64,000 nt of DNA from CAZNSX01 sp964575845. GTDB taxonomy: Bacteria; UBA8248; CAZNSX01. The notes under the pieces are model-generated. The model made no database searches. It saw nothing but the letters and a program-made list of their open reading frames with translations, and was not told the origin of the DNA. Below are positions 40,611 through 49,370 of the stretch, piece after piece. A program made the position numbers and the translations under genes. Each line of letters starts with the position of its first letter. The stretch's first letter is position 1. Location of the stretch: the NCBI GenBank assembly GCA_964575845.1, contig CAZNSX010000006.1, forward strand, positions 124,001-188,000. Reading direction: 5' to 3'.

Positions 40611-41948
40611 TCACTTGGTCGGCCTGATGAACTCTCCGCAGCCCGGCTTGCCCACCACCTCCCCGTCCCTCATCACCACCTCGCCGCGGACTATCGTGCA
40701 GACGGGTATGCCCTGAACCTCCCTTCCCTCATAAGGCGTATAGCCCATCTTCGAATAGACGCGGTAATCCTCGCCGAGGGTCTTCTTGAGCTTCATGTCC
40801 ACGATGGCTAGGTCCGCGTCCGAGCCCACACGGATGATGCCCTTTCGGGGATAGATGCCCAGGTGTCTTGCGACGTTCTCCGAGCAGAGCCGCGAGAGCT
40901 TCTCCAGCGATATCCGACCGTTGTTCACTTCCGTCAGGAACATGGACATGTAGTGCTCGACGAGCGGGTAGCCCACTATTACGGAATCGAGGACGTTCTT
41001 CTTCGCCTTCTCGAAGTCTTCCCTGCTGTGGGGGGCGTGGTCCGTGGCGATGAGGTCGATGGTGCCGTCGTCCAGGGCCTCCCAGTACACATCCTCCGAG
41101 CCGGCTATTGTGATCACAACGATTGGGAACGCGCCCCAGGGATTGGCCTCGGTTATGAAACTGTAGCCGCCCGCCTTGAGGGCCCTGACGAGCTTTATCT
41201 GATCCCTTCCCTGCACGTGCAGCACCCGCAGGCGCACGCCCACGGCATTCGCCAGAAGCACCATCTTTGCGATGCCGGTGGTGTTGTTGATGTCGTGGTC
41301 TCCGTAGGAAACCTCACTGTATGCCATGAGGTCGGTCTTGCCTTCCTCGGTCCACTTCTTGACTTTGTACTCCCATATGTCCTGGTTGTGGGGATGGAAG
41401 AGGACCGGTAGGCCGGTCTTCCTCACCTCCTTCAGCATGTTCAGTATCTTGGCGTCATTTATGATGGAAAGCTCCGAGCCGTAAGGGTAATGGGCCGATT
41501 TCATGAAGAACTTGTAGCCTACGGTCCCGGCCGTCGCGATCTTGCCGATCTCTTCCGGGATGGTCGGCATGGCCCAGTGGTTGAAATCCACGACCGACTT
41601 GCTCTTTGCGATCTCGATGTGCTGGTTGTATATCTCGAGGGTCCTCGGCGGAGGGTTCGTGTTGGGGATGCCGACAACCATCGTCACCCCGCCTGCCGCG
41701 GCCGCCTTCGAGCCCGTCTCCCAGTCTTCCTTGTATGTGTAGCCGGGCTCGCGGAAGTGCACGTGGCTGTCGATGAAGCCGGGTATGACCACCTTTCCGC
41801 TCGCGTCGATCTCTTCCGAGGCGGAGGGGAGGTTCCCCTCCAGATCGACCGCCGCTATCCTTCCGCCCTGAACGGCTATGCCCGCTCGCCTGAGTCCACC
41901 GGGAGTCAAGACCTCCCCATTTTTGACCACCAGATCGGCCGTGCTCAC
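40611..41948 (-). CDS. Dihydroorotase/hydantoinase-type amidohydrolase
   Basis: A 445-residue cyclic amidohydrolase. Metal ligands HVHFREPG, the Lys that is carboxylated in GTVGYKFFMKS, His residues in VLFHPHNQD and RVLHVQGRD, and the Asp in LIATDHAPHSRED are all present. Members open cyclic amides such as dihydroorotate, hydantoins, dihydropyrimidines or allantoin. No pyrimidine biosynthesis gene is near, and the neighbours are an importer and an M20-type hydrolase, which would fit ring opening followed by N-carbamoyl or amide cleavage in a catabolic route. Exact substrate unknown. Confidence 0.88.
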   Translation of the reverse strand: MSTADLVVKNGEVLTPGGLRRAGIAVQGGRIAAVDLEGNLPSASEEIDASGKVVIPGFIDSHVHFREPGYTYKEDWETGSKAAAAGGVTMVVGIPNTNPPPRTLEIYNQHIEIAKSKSVVDFNHWAMPTIPEEIGKIATAGTVGYKFFMKSAHYPYGSELSIINDAKILNMLKEVRKTGLPVLFHPHNQDIWEYKVKKWTEEGKTDLMAYSEVSYGDHDINNTTGIAKMVLLANAVGVRLRVLHVQGRDQIKLVRALKAGGYSFITEANPWGAFPIVVITIAGSEDVYWEALDDGTIDLIATDHAPHSREDFEKAKKNVLDSVIVGYPLVEHYMSMFLTEVNNGRISLEKLSRLCSENVARHLGIYPRKGIIRVGSDADLAIVDMKLKKTLGEDYRVYSKMGYTPYEGREVQGIPVCTIVRGEVVMRDGEVVGKPGCGEFIRPTK

Positions 41949-42018
41949 CTTCTTTTCTCCTCCTTGGAGTTCAGCCCGAAGGCTCCCCCGGACCCAGCCT
42001 CCCGAAAAGGGCGCTGCT

Positions 42019-43437
42019 TCACATCGATGCCCATTCGTAAAGGAAGTCGGCGACGAACTTCATGTTCTCGCGGACCCCCTCCACGACGATATACTCATCC
42101 GCCTGGTGCGCCCGCCAGCCGTGCCCCGTTCCGGCGAATATGCAGGGCAGTTGCAGGGGGTCCTGGTTGAAGAAGCCGAAGGGACCGACCGCGGGTGTGG
42201 TCGGCCATATTATGTACTCCTTGCCGTGCCGCTCCGCCGTCCTTATGGCGGCCCGGTAGATGTCTTCTTCAGCGGAGCTCCTGGACCACTCGTAGGTGCC
42301 GAACTCTCTTATCTCGGCCTCCTTGTAGCCCCTCCGGTCCAGGTGCTTCCGCAGTTTTTGGACTATCTCCCGCGACTTCTGGTTGGGGATAAGCCTCATG
42401 TCTATCTTAGCTGTGACTTTCTGGGCCTGCGTTGTGAAGACCCTCGGCCCGGTGTATCCGCCGACGATCCCCGCGATGTTGACCACGGGCCCCATGATAT
42501 AGTCCTCGACCGCCTCTGTGCCCGGACTGCCTCCCTTGAACCTGGCGATGTTCATGCTCTTCTTGACCGTCTCCTCGTCGAACTTCTCCTTGATTACGCG
42601 CAGGTTCTCTTGCTCCTCCTCGTCGTAGGGGCGAACCTTTTCGTAGAAGCCGTCTATGGCGGGGCGCTGGCCCTCGTCCACGAGGGTGCTCAGCAGGTGG
42701 ACCATCCTGTGCATGGGAGCGTCGATCCATGAGGTGTTCCCCGACCAGAGGTCCCTGCCGTCGAGGGTACCGCCCCACTCACCGCCCTTTATCTCTATCT
42801 CGACGTTGAGCTTTCCCTTGTAGCCGCGGTTGATGATGAGCTGCCCGTCCTCGTTCTCGCGCATGCTGGGCATGTAGAAGGCGTCCGCGGTCTTAAGCAC
42901 TTCGAGCTTCTTCTCGACGAACTGGTGCAGGTGCGGGCAGCCGACCTCCTCCTCCCCCTCCCAGGCGAAGAGAACGTTGACGGGTATGTCCCCAGTCACG
43001 GCCTGCATCGCCTTGAGGGCCAGCACAAAGGCCAGCATTGGGCCGCGTTGGTTGTGCGAGCCCCGGGAGCAGATCACCTTCCCCATGCGGGCGGGAAGGC
43101 CGATCCGCTCGGCATCAACGATTTCGGCACCGAGCGGGGAGCAGGTCCACTCCTCCTCCTTGACCGGCACTATGTCGTAGAGGCTGTATGCGATCAGGGT
43201 CTTTGCCTCCGGGCTCTTGGAGAGGACCTTGCCGTACACAACCGGGTGGCCGTCCGTCTCCACTATCTCCAGCTCGGCGGCTCCGAGACCCTTCACGTAG
43301 CCGAGGCACATCTCGGCGGTCTCCCGGATGCCCTCGCCCGTGTGTGAGAAGCCCGGCTGCCGGAGGAAACGCCTGATCTCTTCGATGGATTCACAAAAGT
43401 GGGCGTCAATATAGTTGTGAACCTCGGAAGTCTCCAC
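42019..43437 (-). CDS. M20-type metallohydrolase with altered metal-ligand motifs
   Basis: A 472-residue protein of the M20 peptidase/amidohydrolase family. The catalytic Glu motif FAWEGEEEVGCP and the distal HGWRAHQADEY are kept. Two ligand motifs are changed: the usual GHYDV reads YSLYDIVP (His to Leu), and the usual RGxxDDKG reads RGSHNQRG (bridging Asp to Asn). I recall a subfamily with similar changes, so this is not necessarily decay. It may cleave the ring-opened product of the neighbouring amidohydrolase. GTG start at 43437. Confidence 0.83.
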   Translation of the reverse strand: METSEVHNYIDAHFCESIEEIRRFLRQPGFSHTGEGIRETAEMCLGYVKGLGAAELEIVETDGHPVVYGKVLSKSPEAKTLIAYSLYDIVPVKEEEWTCSPLGAEIVDAERIGLPARMGKVICSRGSHNQRGPMLAFVLALKAMQAVTGDIPVNVLFAWEGEEEVGCPHLHQFVEKKLEVLKTADAFYMPSMRENEDGQLIINRGYKGKLNVEIEIKGGEWGGTLDGRDLWSGNTSWIDAPMHRMVHLLSTLVDEGQRPAIDGFYEKVRPYDEEEQENLRVIKEKFDEETVKKSMNIARFKGGSPGTEAVEDYIMGPVVNIAGIVGGYTGPRVFTTQAQKVTAKIDMRLIPNQKSREIVQKLRKHLDRRGYKEAEIREFGTYEWSRSSAEEDIYRAAIRTAERHGKEYIIWPTTPAVGPFGFFNQDPLQLPCIFAGTGHGWRAHQADEYIVVEGVRENMKFVADFLYEWASM

Positions 43438-43492
43438 CGTCTATGAGCCCCTAAGGTGAACCGGGTGAGCAAAACACTGCGACACGACCACA

Positions 43493-44353
43493 TCAAGCGC
43501 TGACCACGGTGTGCTCCTCGCTCCAGAAGACCACCTTCTTCTTTATCAAGCGCATGATGGAATGAAGCCCTGTCCCCATGAAGGCCAGGATCAGAAGGAT
43601 AACGAAAATGCCGGCCGTATCGAGCGAGAAATTCTTCTGCATGATCACGCTTCCGAGGCCGTGGAGCCCGCTCACCAGCTCTCCGACGATGGCGCCGATG
43701 ACGGAGAAGACGATGGCAAGGTCCAGGCCCGCGAAGATGAGCGGAAGCGCGCTCGGAAGCTGGACCTTTGTGAAGATCTGCCACCTCGTGGCGGACAGGG
43801 AGCGGAGGAACATGATGCGCTCGGGGTCCGTGGTTCGGATGCCTATGAAGGTGTTGACGATCGCGGGGAACATGGCGATGGTGGCGGCGATGCCTATGCG
43901 GGAGGACATGCCGAAGCCGAGCCATATCACGAAAAGCGGGGCGATGGCCACCTTGGGAAGAGTCTGCAGGGCCACTACATAGGGATAGAAGATGCGCTCG
44001 GCGAAATGGGAGAGGCCCACCCAGATTCCCACTATGAGACCTATGCCGGCTCCGATGAAAAAGCCGATCAGCACCTCCGCCATCGTGTACCCGATCTCGA
44101 ACCAGAGAACACGTTCCGTCACGAGGTTCGCCCAGAACGATATCGCGATGTCCGATGGGCGGGGAAGAATATATTCTGGATATTCAAAAAAGTAGACCAG
44201 AAACTCCCACAAAGACATGGCGGCAATGAAGACGAGTGCTAGATATATGAACTGTCTGGTGCTTGTGATGACTCCGGTCGGGGCGCCTTCTTCGAGGACG
44301 TCCAGCTCTTTGACGTCTATCCCCAGCTCTTCGATTTCCTTTTGCTGAACCAT
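43493..44353 (-). CDS. ABC transporter permease (nitrate/sulfonate/taurine type)
   Basis: A 286-residue permease of the BPD_transp_1 (TauC/SsuC) family with six hydrophobic segments. The coupling loop RSLSATRWQIFTKVQLPSAL matches the EAA motif. The start is the ATG at 44353 (MVQQKEIEELGID); longer readings across the Ns at 44441 are an artefact of a duplicated contig end. It works with the binding protein upstream and the ATPase 3 kb downstream. Confidence 0.9.
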   Translation of the reverse strand: MVQQKEIEELGIDVKELDVLEEGAPTGVITSTRQFIYLALVFIAAMSLWEFLVYFFEYPEYILPRPSDIAISFWANLVTERVLWFEIGYTMAEVLIGFFIGAGIGLIVGIWVGLSHFAERIFYPYVVALQTLPKVAIAPLFVIWLGFGMSSRIGIAATIAMFPAIVNTFIGIRTTDPERIMFLRSLSATRWQIFTKVQLPSALPLIFAGLDLAIVFSVIGAIVGELVSGLHGLGSVIMQKNFSLDTAGIFVILLILAFMGTGLHSIMRLIKKKVVFWSEEHTVVSA

Positions 44354-44440
44354 GCCCCTGCCCTTGAGGCCGCCGTCCGGGGCCCCCGCCGGCCCCCCCG
44401 GGCCCGGGCGCAAGGGGCGCGGCTGATTTGGGCCAGAAAG

Positions 44441-44450
44441 NNNNNNNNNN
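44441..44450. other. Assembly gap (10 N) with duplicated flanks
   Basis: Ten Ns. The 30 bases at 44337-44366 recur at 44451-44480, immediately after the Ns. This means the same 5' end of the permease gene was assembled at both contig edges. The true distance between the binding-protein and permease genes is probably shorter than drawn. Confidence 0.9.
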
Positions 44451-44490
44451 TCCTTTTGCTGAACCATGCCCCTGCCCTTGCGGCCGCCGC

Positions 44491-44520
44491 CCGGGCCCGC
44501 GGAGGCCTCCGCGGGCCCGG
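44491..44520. repeat. 30-bp perfect palindrome downstream of the binding-protein gene
   Basis: CCGGGCCCGCGGAGG followed directly by its reverse complement, 28 bp past the stop of the ABC binding-protein gene. On RNA it would make a very stable hairpin. It may protect the upstream message so that the binding protein exceeds the permease in amount. It also explains why the assembly broke here. Confidence 0.75.
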
Positions 44521-44547
44521 AGCTAAGTGGCCGCAGTTTATGTCACC

Positions 44548-45636
44548 TCACTTGTAATTCTTAGCCATATCGATTATGCGCTGCATGTCGAAGTTGTTGG
44601 CCTCGTCGATCATGTCATTGGTGAATACCTTCTCGGCGGGGATCCTCTTCGCTATCTTCCCCGTCTTCACGTAGAAGTCGATCGTATTCTCCCAGACCTT
44701 CTTGTCCATCCAGCCGATCTTGACAGAGGTGTCCGAGAGCTGCTTCACCGTGCGCAGGCGGGCCTTTAGAACGTGAGTCATGTCTTTCAGCTGGCCCTCC
44801 TCGTCCTCTTGCTTCCCGAGCTTCTTGGAGGCGGGGAAGAGCTTCCAGTGGACCTTGATGGAGGCGGCCGGGTTGGTCTGGATGAACACCGCAGCCTTGG
44901 CGATGGCCCTTAACCACCTGACCGCCGCATCACGGTTATTCTTCAGCCAGTTGGTATTCATCACATAACCCGATGAATAGGTCCCATCTACACCCGGCGT
45001 CGAGAGGTAGCGGAAAGTGATCCCCTGCACCTCCATGAGGGCTATTCCGGTATCCCAGTAGGACCCGCCGACTACCTTCCCCGTTTTGATGGCGTTGACG
45101 GCCTGAGCGCCGAGACCGATGGGGACGAGCTCGATGTCCTTTTCGGGGTCCAGGCCGGCCTCCTGCGCCATCGCTTTGGCCATGGGAACGCCGTCGCTCC
45201 CGTAACTGTAAACCCCGATCCTTTTCCCCTTGAGGTCCTTGACGGTCTTTATGGGGCCCTCCTCGGGGACAACTATGTAGAAGATGTTCCTCCGAGTGAC
45301 TATCCACGGGCTGATGACGGGCATCCCTTTATCAATAGCGATGACCATCGGGCCGTATCCGACGAAGGAGACGTCCGCCTTCCCCGCGCCCACCAGCTTG
45401 GTCGCCGCGGTGCTGCCCGGGGCGCCCGATATCTCTACATCCAGCCCCTCCTCCTCGAAGAACCCCAGGCCGCCCTGTGACTTCGGGAGCCCCAGCGATA
45501 TCTCGTTATACCAGACGGCGTAGCTCGTCGTGGGGAAAAGTACCCTGACCTTATCCTTCGCCACCGCCTGCCCGGGCACTACGATGAGGCCCAGCGCGAA
45601 GAGGCAGATGGCGGCCAGCGCGAGTATCTTCTTCAT
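44548..45636 (-). CDS. ABC transporter substrate-binding protein (NMT1/TauA/SsuA-like)
   Basis: A protein of about 362 residues with a signal peptide (MKKILALAAICLFALGLIVV). The family stretch GAPGSTAATKLVGAGKADVSFVG and the hinge motif KTVKDLKGKRIGVYSYGSDG are present. It binds a sulfonate-, pyrimidine-precursor- or aromatic-type ligand in the periplasm. The ATG at 45636 has GGAGGAGG upstream, so the longer frame from 45708 is not used. Together with the amidohydrolase cluster it suggests a nitrogen heterocycle as ligand, which is inference. Confidence 0.9.
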   Translation of the reverse strand: MKKILALAAICLFALGLIVVPGQAVAKDKVRVLFPTTSYAVWYNEISLGLPKSQGGLGFFEEEGLDVEISGAPGSTAATKLVGAGKADVSFVGYGPMVIAIDKGMPVISPWIVTRRNIFYIVVPEEGPIKTVKDLKGKRIGVYSYGSDGVPMAKAMAQEAGLDPEKDIELVPIGLGAQAVNAIKTGKVVGGSYWDTGIALMEVQGITFRYLSTPGVDGTYSSGYVMNTNWLKNNRDAAVRWLRAIAKAAVFIQTNPAASIKVHWKLFPASKKLGKQEDEEGQLKDMTHVLKARLRTVKQLSDTSVKIGWMDKKVWENTIDFYVKTGKIAKRIPAEKVFTNDMIDEANNFDMQRIIDMAKNYK

Positions 45637-45868
45637 CTTCCTCCTCCTTCTCAATTCTCCCCCTATAGGCAAAACCCCACTTCCCTTCCAGAGCGTTTTT
45701 CCCGGCATCCCTCCTTTCCATGAAAACTTCTTTACCCCGTAGTCTATAGGATAACCCCCAGCTCCATGCTAGAACGTTCCACCGCGGAAAGAAAAGCAGG
45801 GTCCTTCACCCCACCATATGTGAATTGCGACGGTAAAGCCCGCTTCTCCTCCTGCGCGGCTTAGGCCC

Positions 45869-46330
45869 TCACTTGTCCCGGTGATACTCCTCCCTGTCGC
45901 GCACGTCCTGGATATCCTGCGGGAGCATGTGAGCCAGCCAGAACCCCTCCTTCTTCGACGCGGGCACGGCTATGTAAAAGAAGATGAGCGGCTGATCTTC
46001 GGAAACGCATTCCGCGTGGAGATGCGTGCCCTTGGGAATATAGAAAGCGTCCTCGGGCTTGAGGTCGTTCACTTCCTCCTCGGTTGAGGGCCTCTCGACA
46101 GTTTTTACCAGCCCCCTCCCGCGCAAAATCAGCCATATTTCATCGTACCAGAAATAGGTCCTGACGTCTTCTCCCTTGCTCAGCTTGGTGAACCCGGCCC
46201 GGAAACTGAGGTCTTCCGCCGTCACGAACCGGTGCATCCCGCCGCCTTTGGTAAAGGTCTTCGGTATCAGCCTGTCGGGATGTGGATGAGTCAGAATGTC
46301 AGCTTCATTGAATGAATATTTCTTTACCAA
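45869..46330 (-). CDS. Cupin-domain protein
   Basis: A 153-residue small beta-barrel protein. The cupin metal-site motifs appear as FWYDEIWLILRGRGLVKT and YIPKGTHLHAECVSED; the first His pair is partly replaced, so metal binding is uncertain. It is the first gene of the uptake/catabolic cluster, 232 bp before the binding-protein gene, and could be an isomerase, a dioxygenase or a ligand-sensing protein. Confidence 0.78.
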   Translation of the reverse strand: MVKKYSFNEADILTHPHPDRLIPKTFTKGGGMHRFVTAEDLSFRAGFTKLSKGEDVRTYFWYDEIWLILRGRGLVKTVERPSTEEEVNDLKPEDAFYIPKGTHLHAECVSEDQPLIFFYIAVPASKKEGFWLAHMLPQDIQDVRDREEYHRDK

Positions 46331-46439
46331 TGTTACTCCTCCCTGGATGGGGCTACACAGCCCTTTTCCTCAACCTTAACCGCGTCATACACCAGCGCCC
46401 GAGAAGCCCGAGGGCGGTTCTCTTTTTGCCTTGCCTTCA

Positions 46440-46470
46440 ATACTATACAGATATGGAGTTCTGTCAACTC
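46440..46470 (-). promoter_or_regulatory. Promoter with dyad (GAGTT-N5-AACTC) for the cupin/ABC cluster
   Basis: On the minus strand TTGACA (46467-46462) and TAGTAT (46445-46440) are 16 bases apart. A perfect dyad GAGTT/AACTC (46456-46470) covers the -35. The IclR-type regulator gene begins upstream on the same strand, so the dyad is a natural candidate for its operator. Both functions are inferred. Confidence 0.55.
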
Positions 46471-46564
46471 TGAAAAATCTGCACCTTAGAGCATGCCGAC
46501 GGGAGCATCGGGGGTGTTGGACCCCCAATGGGATGACTATCCCACCGGGCGGTAGGGCGCAGAG

Positions 46565-47350
46565 CTAGGAAAGGTCGGTGTCAGGGCTGACGTTCACTGG
46601 AGCGCCGAGCTGACGGGAGATGGCCTGCGCGGTCCGCTTGACGGCGTCGATGTGCTCGCGCAACCGTCGCTTGGGCATGCGCGAAACAGGTGTGGATGTA
46701 GAAATGGCAGCCACCGCCCTACCAGTTGCATTGAAGATAGGGGCGGAGACGCCGCAGATACCCTCGCAGAGTTCGCTCTTGCTGGTGGCGTAACCGAGCT
46801 TCCGGGCCTTCGCGCACTCCTGGTGCAGGCGGTCTGGGTCTGTTATGGTGTTGCGGGTGTGAGGCTTTAGCCCCTGGGAAATGACCTTCTCCAGACACCG
46901 GGGGTCATAGGCCAGCAGTAACTTGCCACTGGAGACGCAGTAGGCCGGAGCCGTGCTGCCGACATTGGTTTGGATGATGATAGGGTGGCGGCTTTCGAGC
47001 TTCTCCAGGTATGTGATGTGGGTGTCCTCGAGGACGATGAGGAGGACTTTCTCGTTGAGGGTGTCGCGCAGTTTCTCCATCAGCGGAAGCGCGACCTCAC
47101 GGAGCCCGAGGTCATCTATGGCCCTGCAGCCCAATTCGAAAAGCTTTAGGCCCAGATGGAATTTGCCGTTCTTAGCATCCCGCCTCACGAATCCCATCCA
47201 TTGCAGAGTTGCCAGCAAGCGGCCGACGGTGCTTTTGGACATACCGAGCATACGACTGAGCTCGTTCACTCCACAGGGTCCTTCGCTCCGCATCAACATT
47301 TCGAAGATTTGCAAACTCTTAAGAAGTGATTGATTCATAAGCCTCATCAC
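46565..47350 (-). CDS. IclR-family transcriptional regulator
   Basis: A 261-residue regulator with an N-terminal winged helix (MRSEGPCGVNELSRMLGMSK and VGRLLATLQWMGFVRR) and a GAF-like effector domain ending CEGICGVSAPIFNATGRAVA. IclR proteins control aromatic, short-chain acid or glyoxylate catabolism. It lies between two catabolic clusters: the cupin/ABC/amidohydrolase genes on its own strand and, divergently, the DRE-TIM/SDR/E1 genes. It could serve either or both. Confidence 0.9.
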   Translation of the reverse strand: MMRLMNQSLLKSLQIFEMLMRSEGPCGVNELSRMLGMSKSTVGRLLATLQWMGFVRRDAKNGKFHLGLKLFELGCRAIDDLGLREVALPLMEKLRDTLNEKVLLIVLEDTHITYLEKLESRHPIIIQTNVGSTAPAYCVSSGKLLLAYDPRCLEKVISQGLKPHTRNTITDPDRLHQECAKARKLGYATSKSELCEGICGVSAPIFNATGRAVAAISTSTPVSRMPKRRLREHIDAVKRTAQAISRQLGAPVNVSPDTDLS

Positions 47351-47604
47351 GCCCTCCGGCTGCCTGGGGGGTGCTTTGCACTACCTCGGTCCACCGACGC
47401 CGACGGCCTGTCCGCCCCTAATTACGCTTTTTCTGATTGAACTATAGCACAAAATTGTCGAGCCCGAGCCATGAGAAAAGTCTTGACGGCATCCTAGGGA
47501 GAGGTTAAATTACTTTCAAATGTAGCAAATTCTGATATCGAGGGTCAATATGTGGGCCTCCTCGAAATTCCACGGATTCCACTTGGAAATAAATTTGCGA
47601 CCTC

Positions 47605-47635
47605 ACCCGCCTGACGGCCCATCTGAGGCGGGTGC
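47605..47635. repeat. 9-bp inverted repeat in the iclR-lyase intergenic region
   Basis: CACCCGCCT (47605-47613) pairs with AGGCGGGTG (47627-47635) around 13 bases, followed by CTCCTTTG. It is terminator-like without a full T-run. It lies upstream of the decayed lyase remnant, where no active gene reads into it. Confidence 0.45.
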
Positions 47636-47783
47636 TCCTTTGACCCGAAGTAAGGGAAGGGTAGTGTACGCTTTCCGACACCGCAGAGGTGCCCTGCAAT
47701 CTTTGCTGGGGGCCCTATGCTCATTCAACGCCTATGGCCCGGACAAGGGAGGCAGCCGGAGCGGCGTGCTCTAGTGTCTCTGC

Positions 47784-47913
47784 TCGGGCTCCTTCGGTGG
47801 GCGGCAGAAGGCGAAGGAGCTGGGCATCCGGCTCGACAACGAACAGGTCTTTACCCTGTTGGAGCGCATCCGGGAAGAGATGCGCTGGTGCAAACGTGCG
47901 GTTAGTGACTAGC
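47784..47913 (+). pseudogene. Remnant of a third DRE-TIM (HMGL-like) lyase, C-terminal end only
   Basis: In the frame ending at TAG 47911-47913 the translation reads QKAKELGIRLDNEQVF and TLLERIREEMRWCKRAVSD. It aligns with the C-terminus of the two intact lyases downstream (SKARELGVTIPDEKVQ, AVLERIRSEFRWRKRGLQD). Stop codons precede it, and nothing resembling the barrel domain remains upstream. It is therefore a decayed or truncated third copy. The stretch from 47351 to 48099 otherwise shows no gene. Confidence 0.6.
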
Positions 47914-48099
47914 TGTTCCACGAGTTTGCTTGCGTCCTTGGCGCCTAGCCAGGACGGTGTTCGGCCTCGGCTGGGCATGGTGTAGGGGAGGTGAACGAAT
48001 AGGGGATAATTCTGCGGCACCTCTTGCCCGTATGATTAGCGTTCTTTAGACCCCGACGCTCGTGGGTGAGGCTGCGCGGGGAGAGAAGGGAGTGCGACC

Positions 48100-49338
48100 A
48101 TGCCACCGGTTAATGACAAGCTGGAAGCCACGACGAAGCTGTGGTACATCTCGCCGCACAACTTCTGCGACGAGGTTCGCTCGCAGATGATGCTCCCCAA
48201 GAAGGTCCAGATCTGTGACATGACATTGCGCGAGGGTCGTCAGCTCGAGGGCCTCTCTCTCAGGCAGGACGAAGTGGTCCTGCTGGCGGAGAAGCTCGCC
48301 GAGGCGGGCGTCACCATGCTCCAGGTGCACGGGGACGACCCGGAGGATGTGCTCGAAATCAAGAAGCGCTTACCCAACGTAATGGTGGAGGCGATGATCC
48401 ACCCGACCGCCGGACTCGACCCCGCCACGTGCAAGCAGGCAGTAGACGAAATCGTGGACCACAGGGTCGATATCGTGAACCTGTCCTTCTCCTTCTCAGA
48501 CCCCCAGATGCCCGTGTACGAGACCATGGCGGGGGCGCGCATAAGCCGGGAGGAGGCCATCGACCGGGCGGTGAATGCGGTGAGTTACGCGAAGAGCAAG
48601 AGCGAGGGGGTCTCTTTCCTCATCCAAGACCCCATGCGCATGGACCTGGGCCTGCTGAAGAGCATAGTTCGGAAGATGGTGGATGCCGGCGCGACGATCA
48701 TCCGCCTGGATGACATCGTGGGGCAGGCGATCTACCCCGCGTATAGATACGTCTTCCGTGAGATGAAGAAGGCGTTCCCCGACGTACGCTTCGCGTTCCA
48801 CGTCCATAACGACTTCGGGATGGGCGCGGCCGCCCTCTATGCCGCGCTGGAGGGCGGAGCCGAGATCCTCGACGTCTGTGTCAATGGCTTGGGCGAGCGG
48901 GCCGGCGTCGCGCCGCTGGCGGAGGTGGCGGCGGTGGTCCAGATCGGGTATGGCCTGGACGCCGGGATCAAGCTTGAGAAGATGAAAGAGCTCTCCCAGC
49001 TCGTGGCCGACATCACCAAGTGGCCGGTGCCTCCAAAGATGCCCTGCGTCGGCGACCAGGCCTTCTCCGACGTGGTGGAGGTTCACTACAGCCAGCCGCC
49101 GGATGGGGAATGGGCCTATAGGCAATGGAAGGCCGAAATCTTCGGGAACCGCACGAGGACCTTGCTGGGCCGTTACTCGGGACCCTGGGCTATCCGCAGT
49201 AAGGCCAGGGAGCTGGGGGTCACAATTCCCGATGAAAAGGTCCAGGCGGTGCTGGAGCGGATACGCTCGGAGTTCCGCTGGCGAAAGCGCGGGCTCCAGG
49301 ACGAGGAGTTTCGCAGAATCGTGAAGGAGTTGGATTGA
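48100..49338 (+). CDS. DRE-TIM metallolyase (HMG-CoA lyase / 2-isopropylmalate synthase-like), tandem copy 1
   Basis: A 412-residue TIM-barrel protein of the HMGL-like family. The signature ICDMTLREGRQ (Asp, Arg and Glu of DRE) lies near residue 40, and the metal-binding HVHND at 234-238. It makes or breaks a C-C bond next to a carboxylate, typically with pyruvate, acetyl-CoA or a 2-oxo acid; the partner is unknown. A GAAGGGAG site precedes the ATG. A nearly identical copy follows after 32 bp. By my count about 26 of 412 residues differ, clustered in the middle of the barrel and at the ends. Confidence 0.85.
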   Translation: MPPVNDKLEATTKLWYISPHNFCDEVRSQMMLPKKVQICDMTLREGRQLEGLSLRQDEVVLLAEKLAEAGVTMLQVHGDDPEDVLEIKKRLPNVMVEAMIHPTAGLDPATCKQAVDEIVDHRVDIVNLSFSFSDPQMPVYETMAGARISREEAIDRAVNAVSYAKSKSEGVSFLIQDPMRMDLGLLKSIVRKMVDAGATIIRLDDIVGQAIYPAYRYVFREMKKAFPDVRFAFHVHNDFGMGAAALYAALEGGAEILDVCVNGLGERAGVAPLAEVAAVVQIGYGLDAGIKLEKMKELSQLVADITKWPVPPKMPCVGDQAFSDVVEVHYSQPPDGEWAYRQWKAEIFGNRTRTLLGRYSGPWAIRSKARELGVTIPDEKVQAVLERIRSEFRWRKRGLQDEEFRRIVKELD

Positions 49339-49370
49339 GAGGCCGCGCTGGGATAAAAGGGAGTACGACC

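Noticed and set aside
44353..44467. Permease gene model extended across the Ns
   Set aside because: The extension uses the duplicated contig end and the N codons; the real ATG is at 44353.
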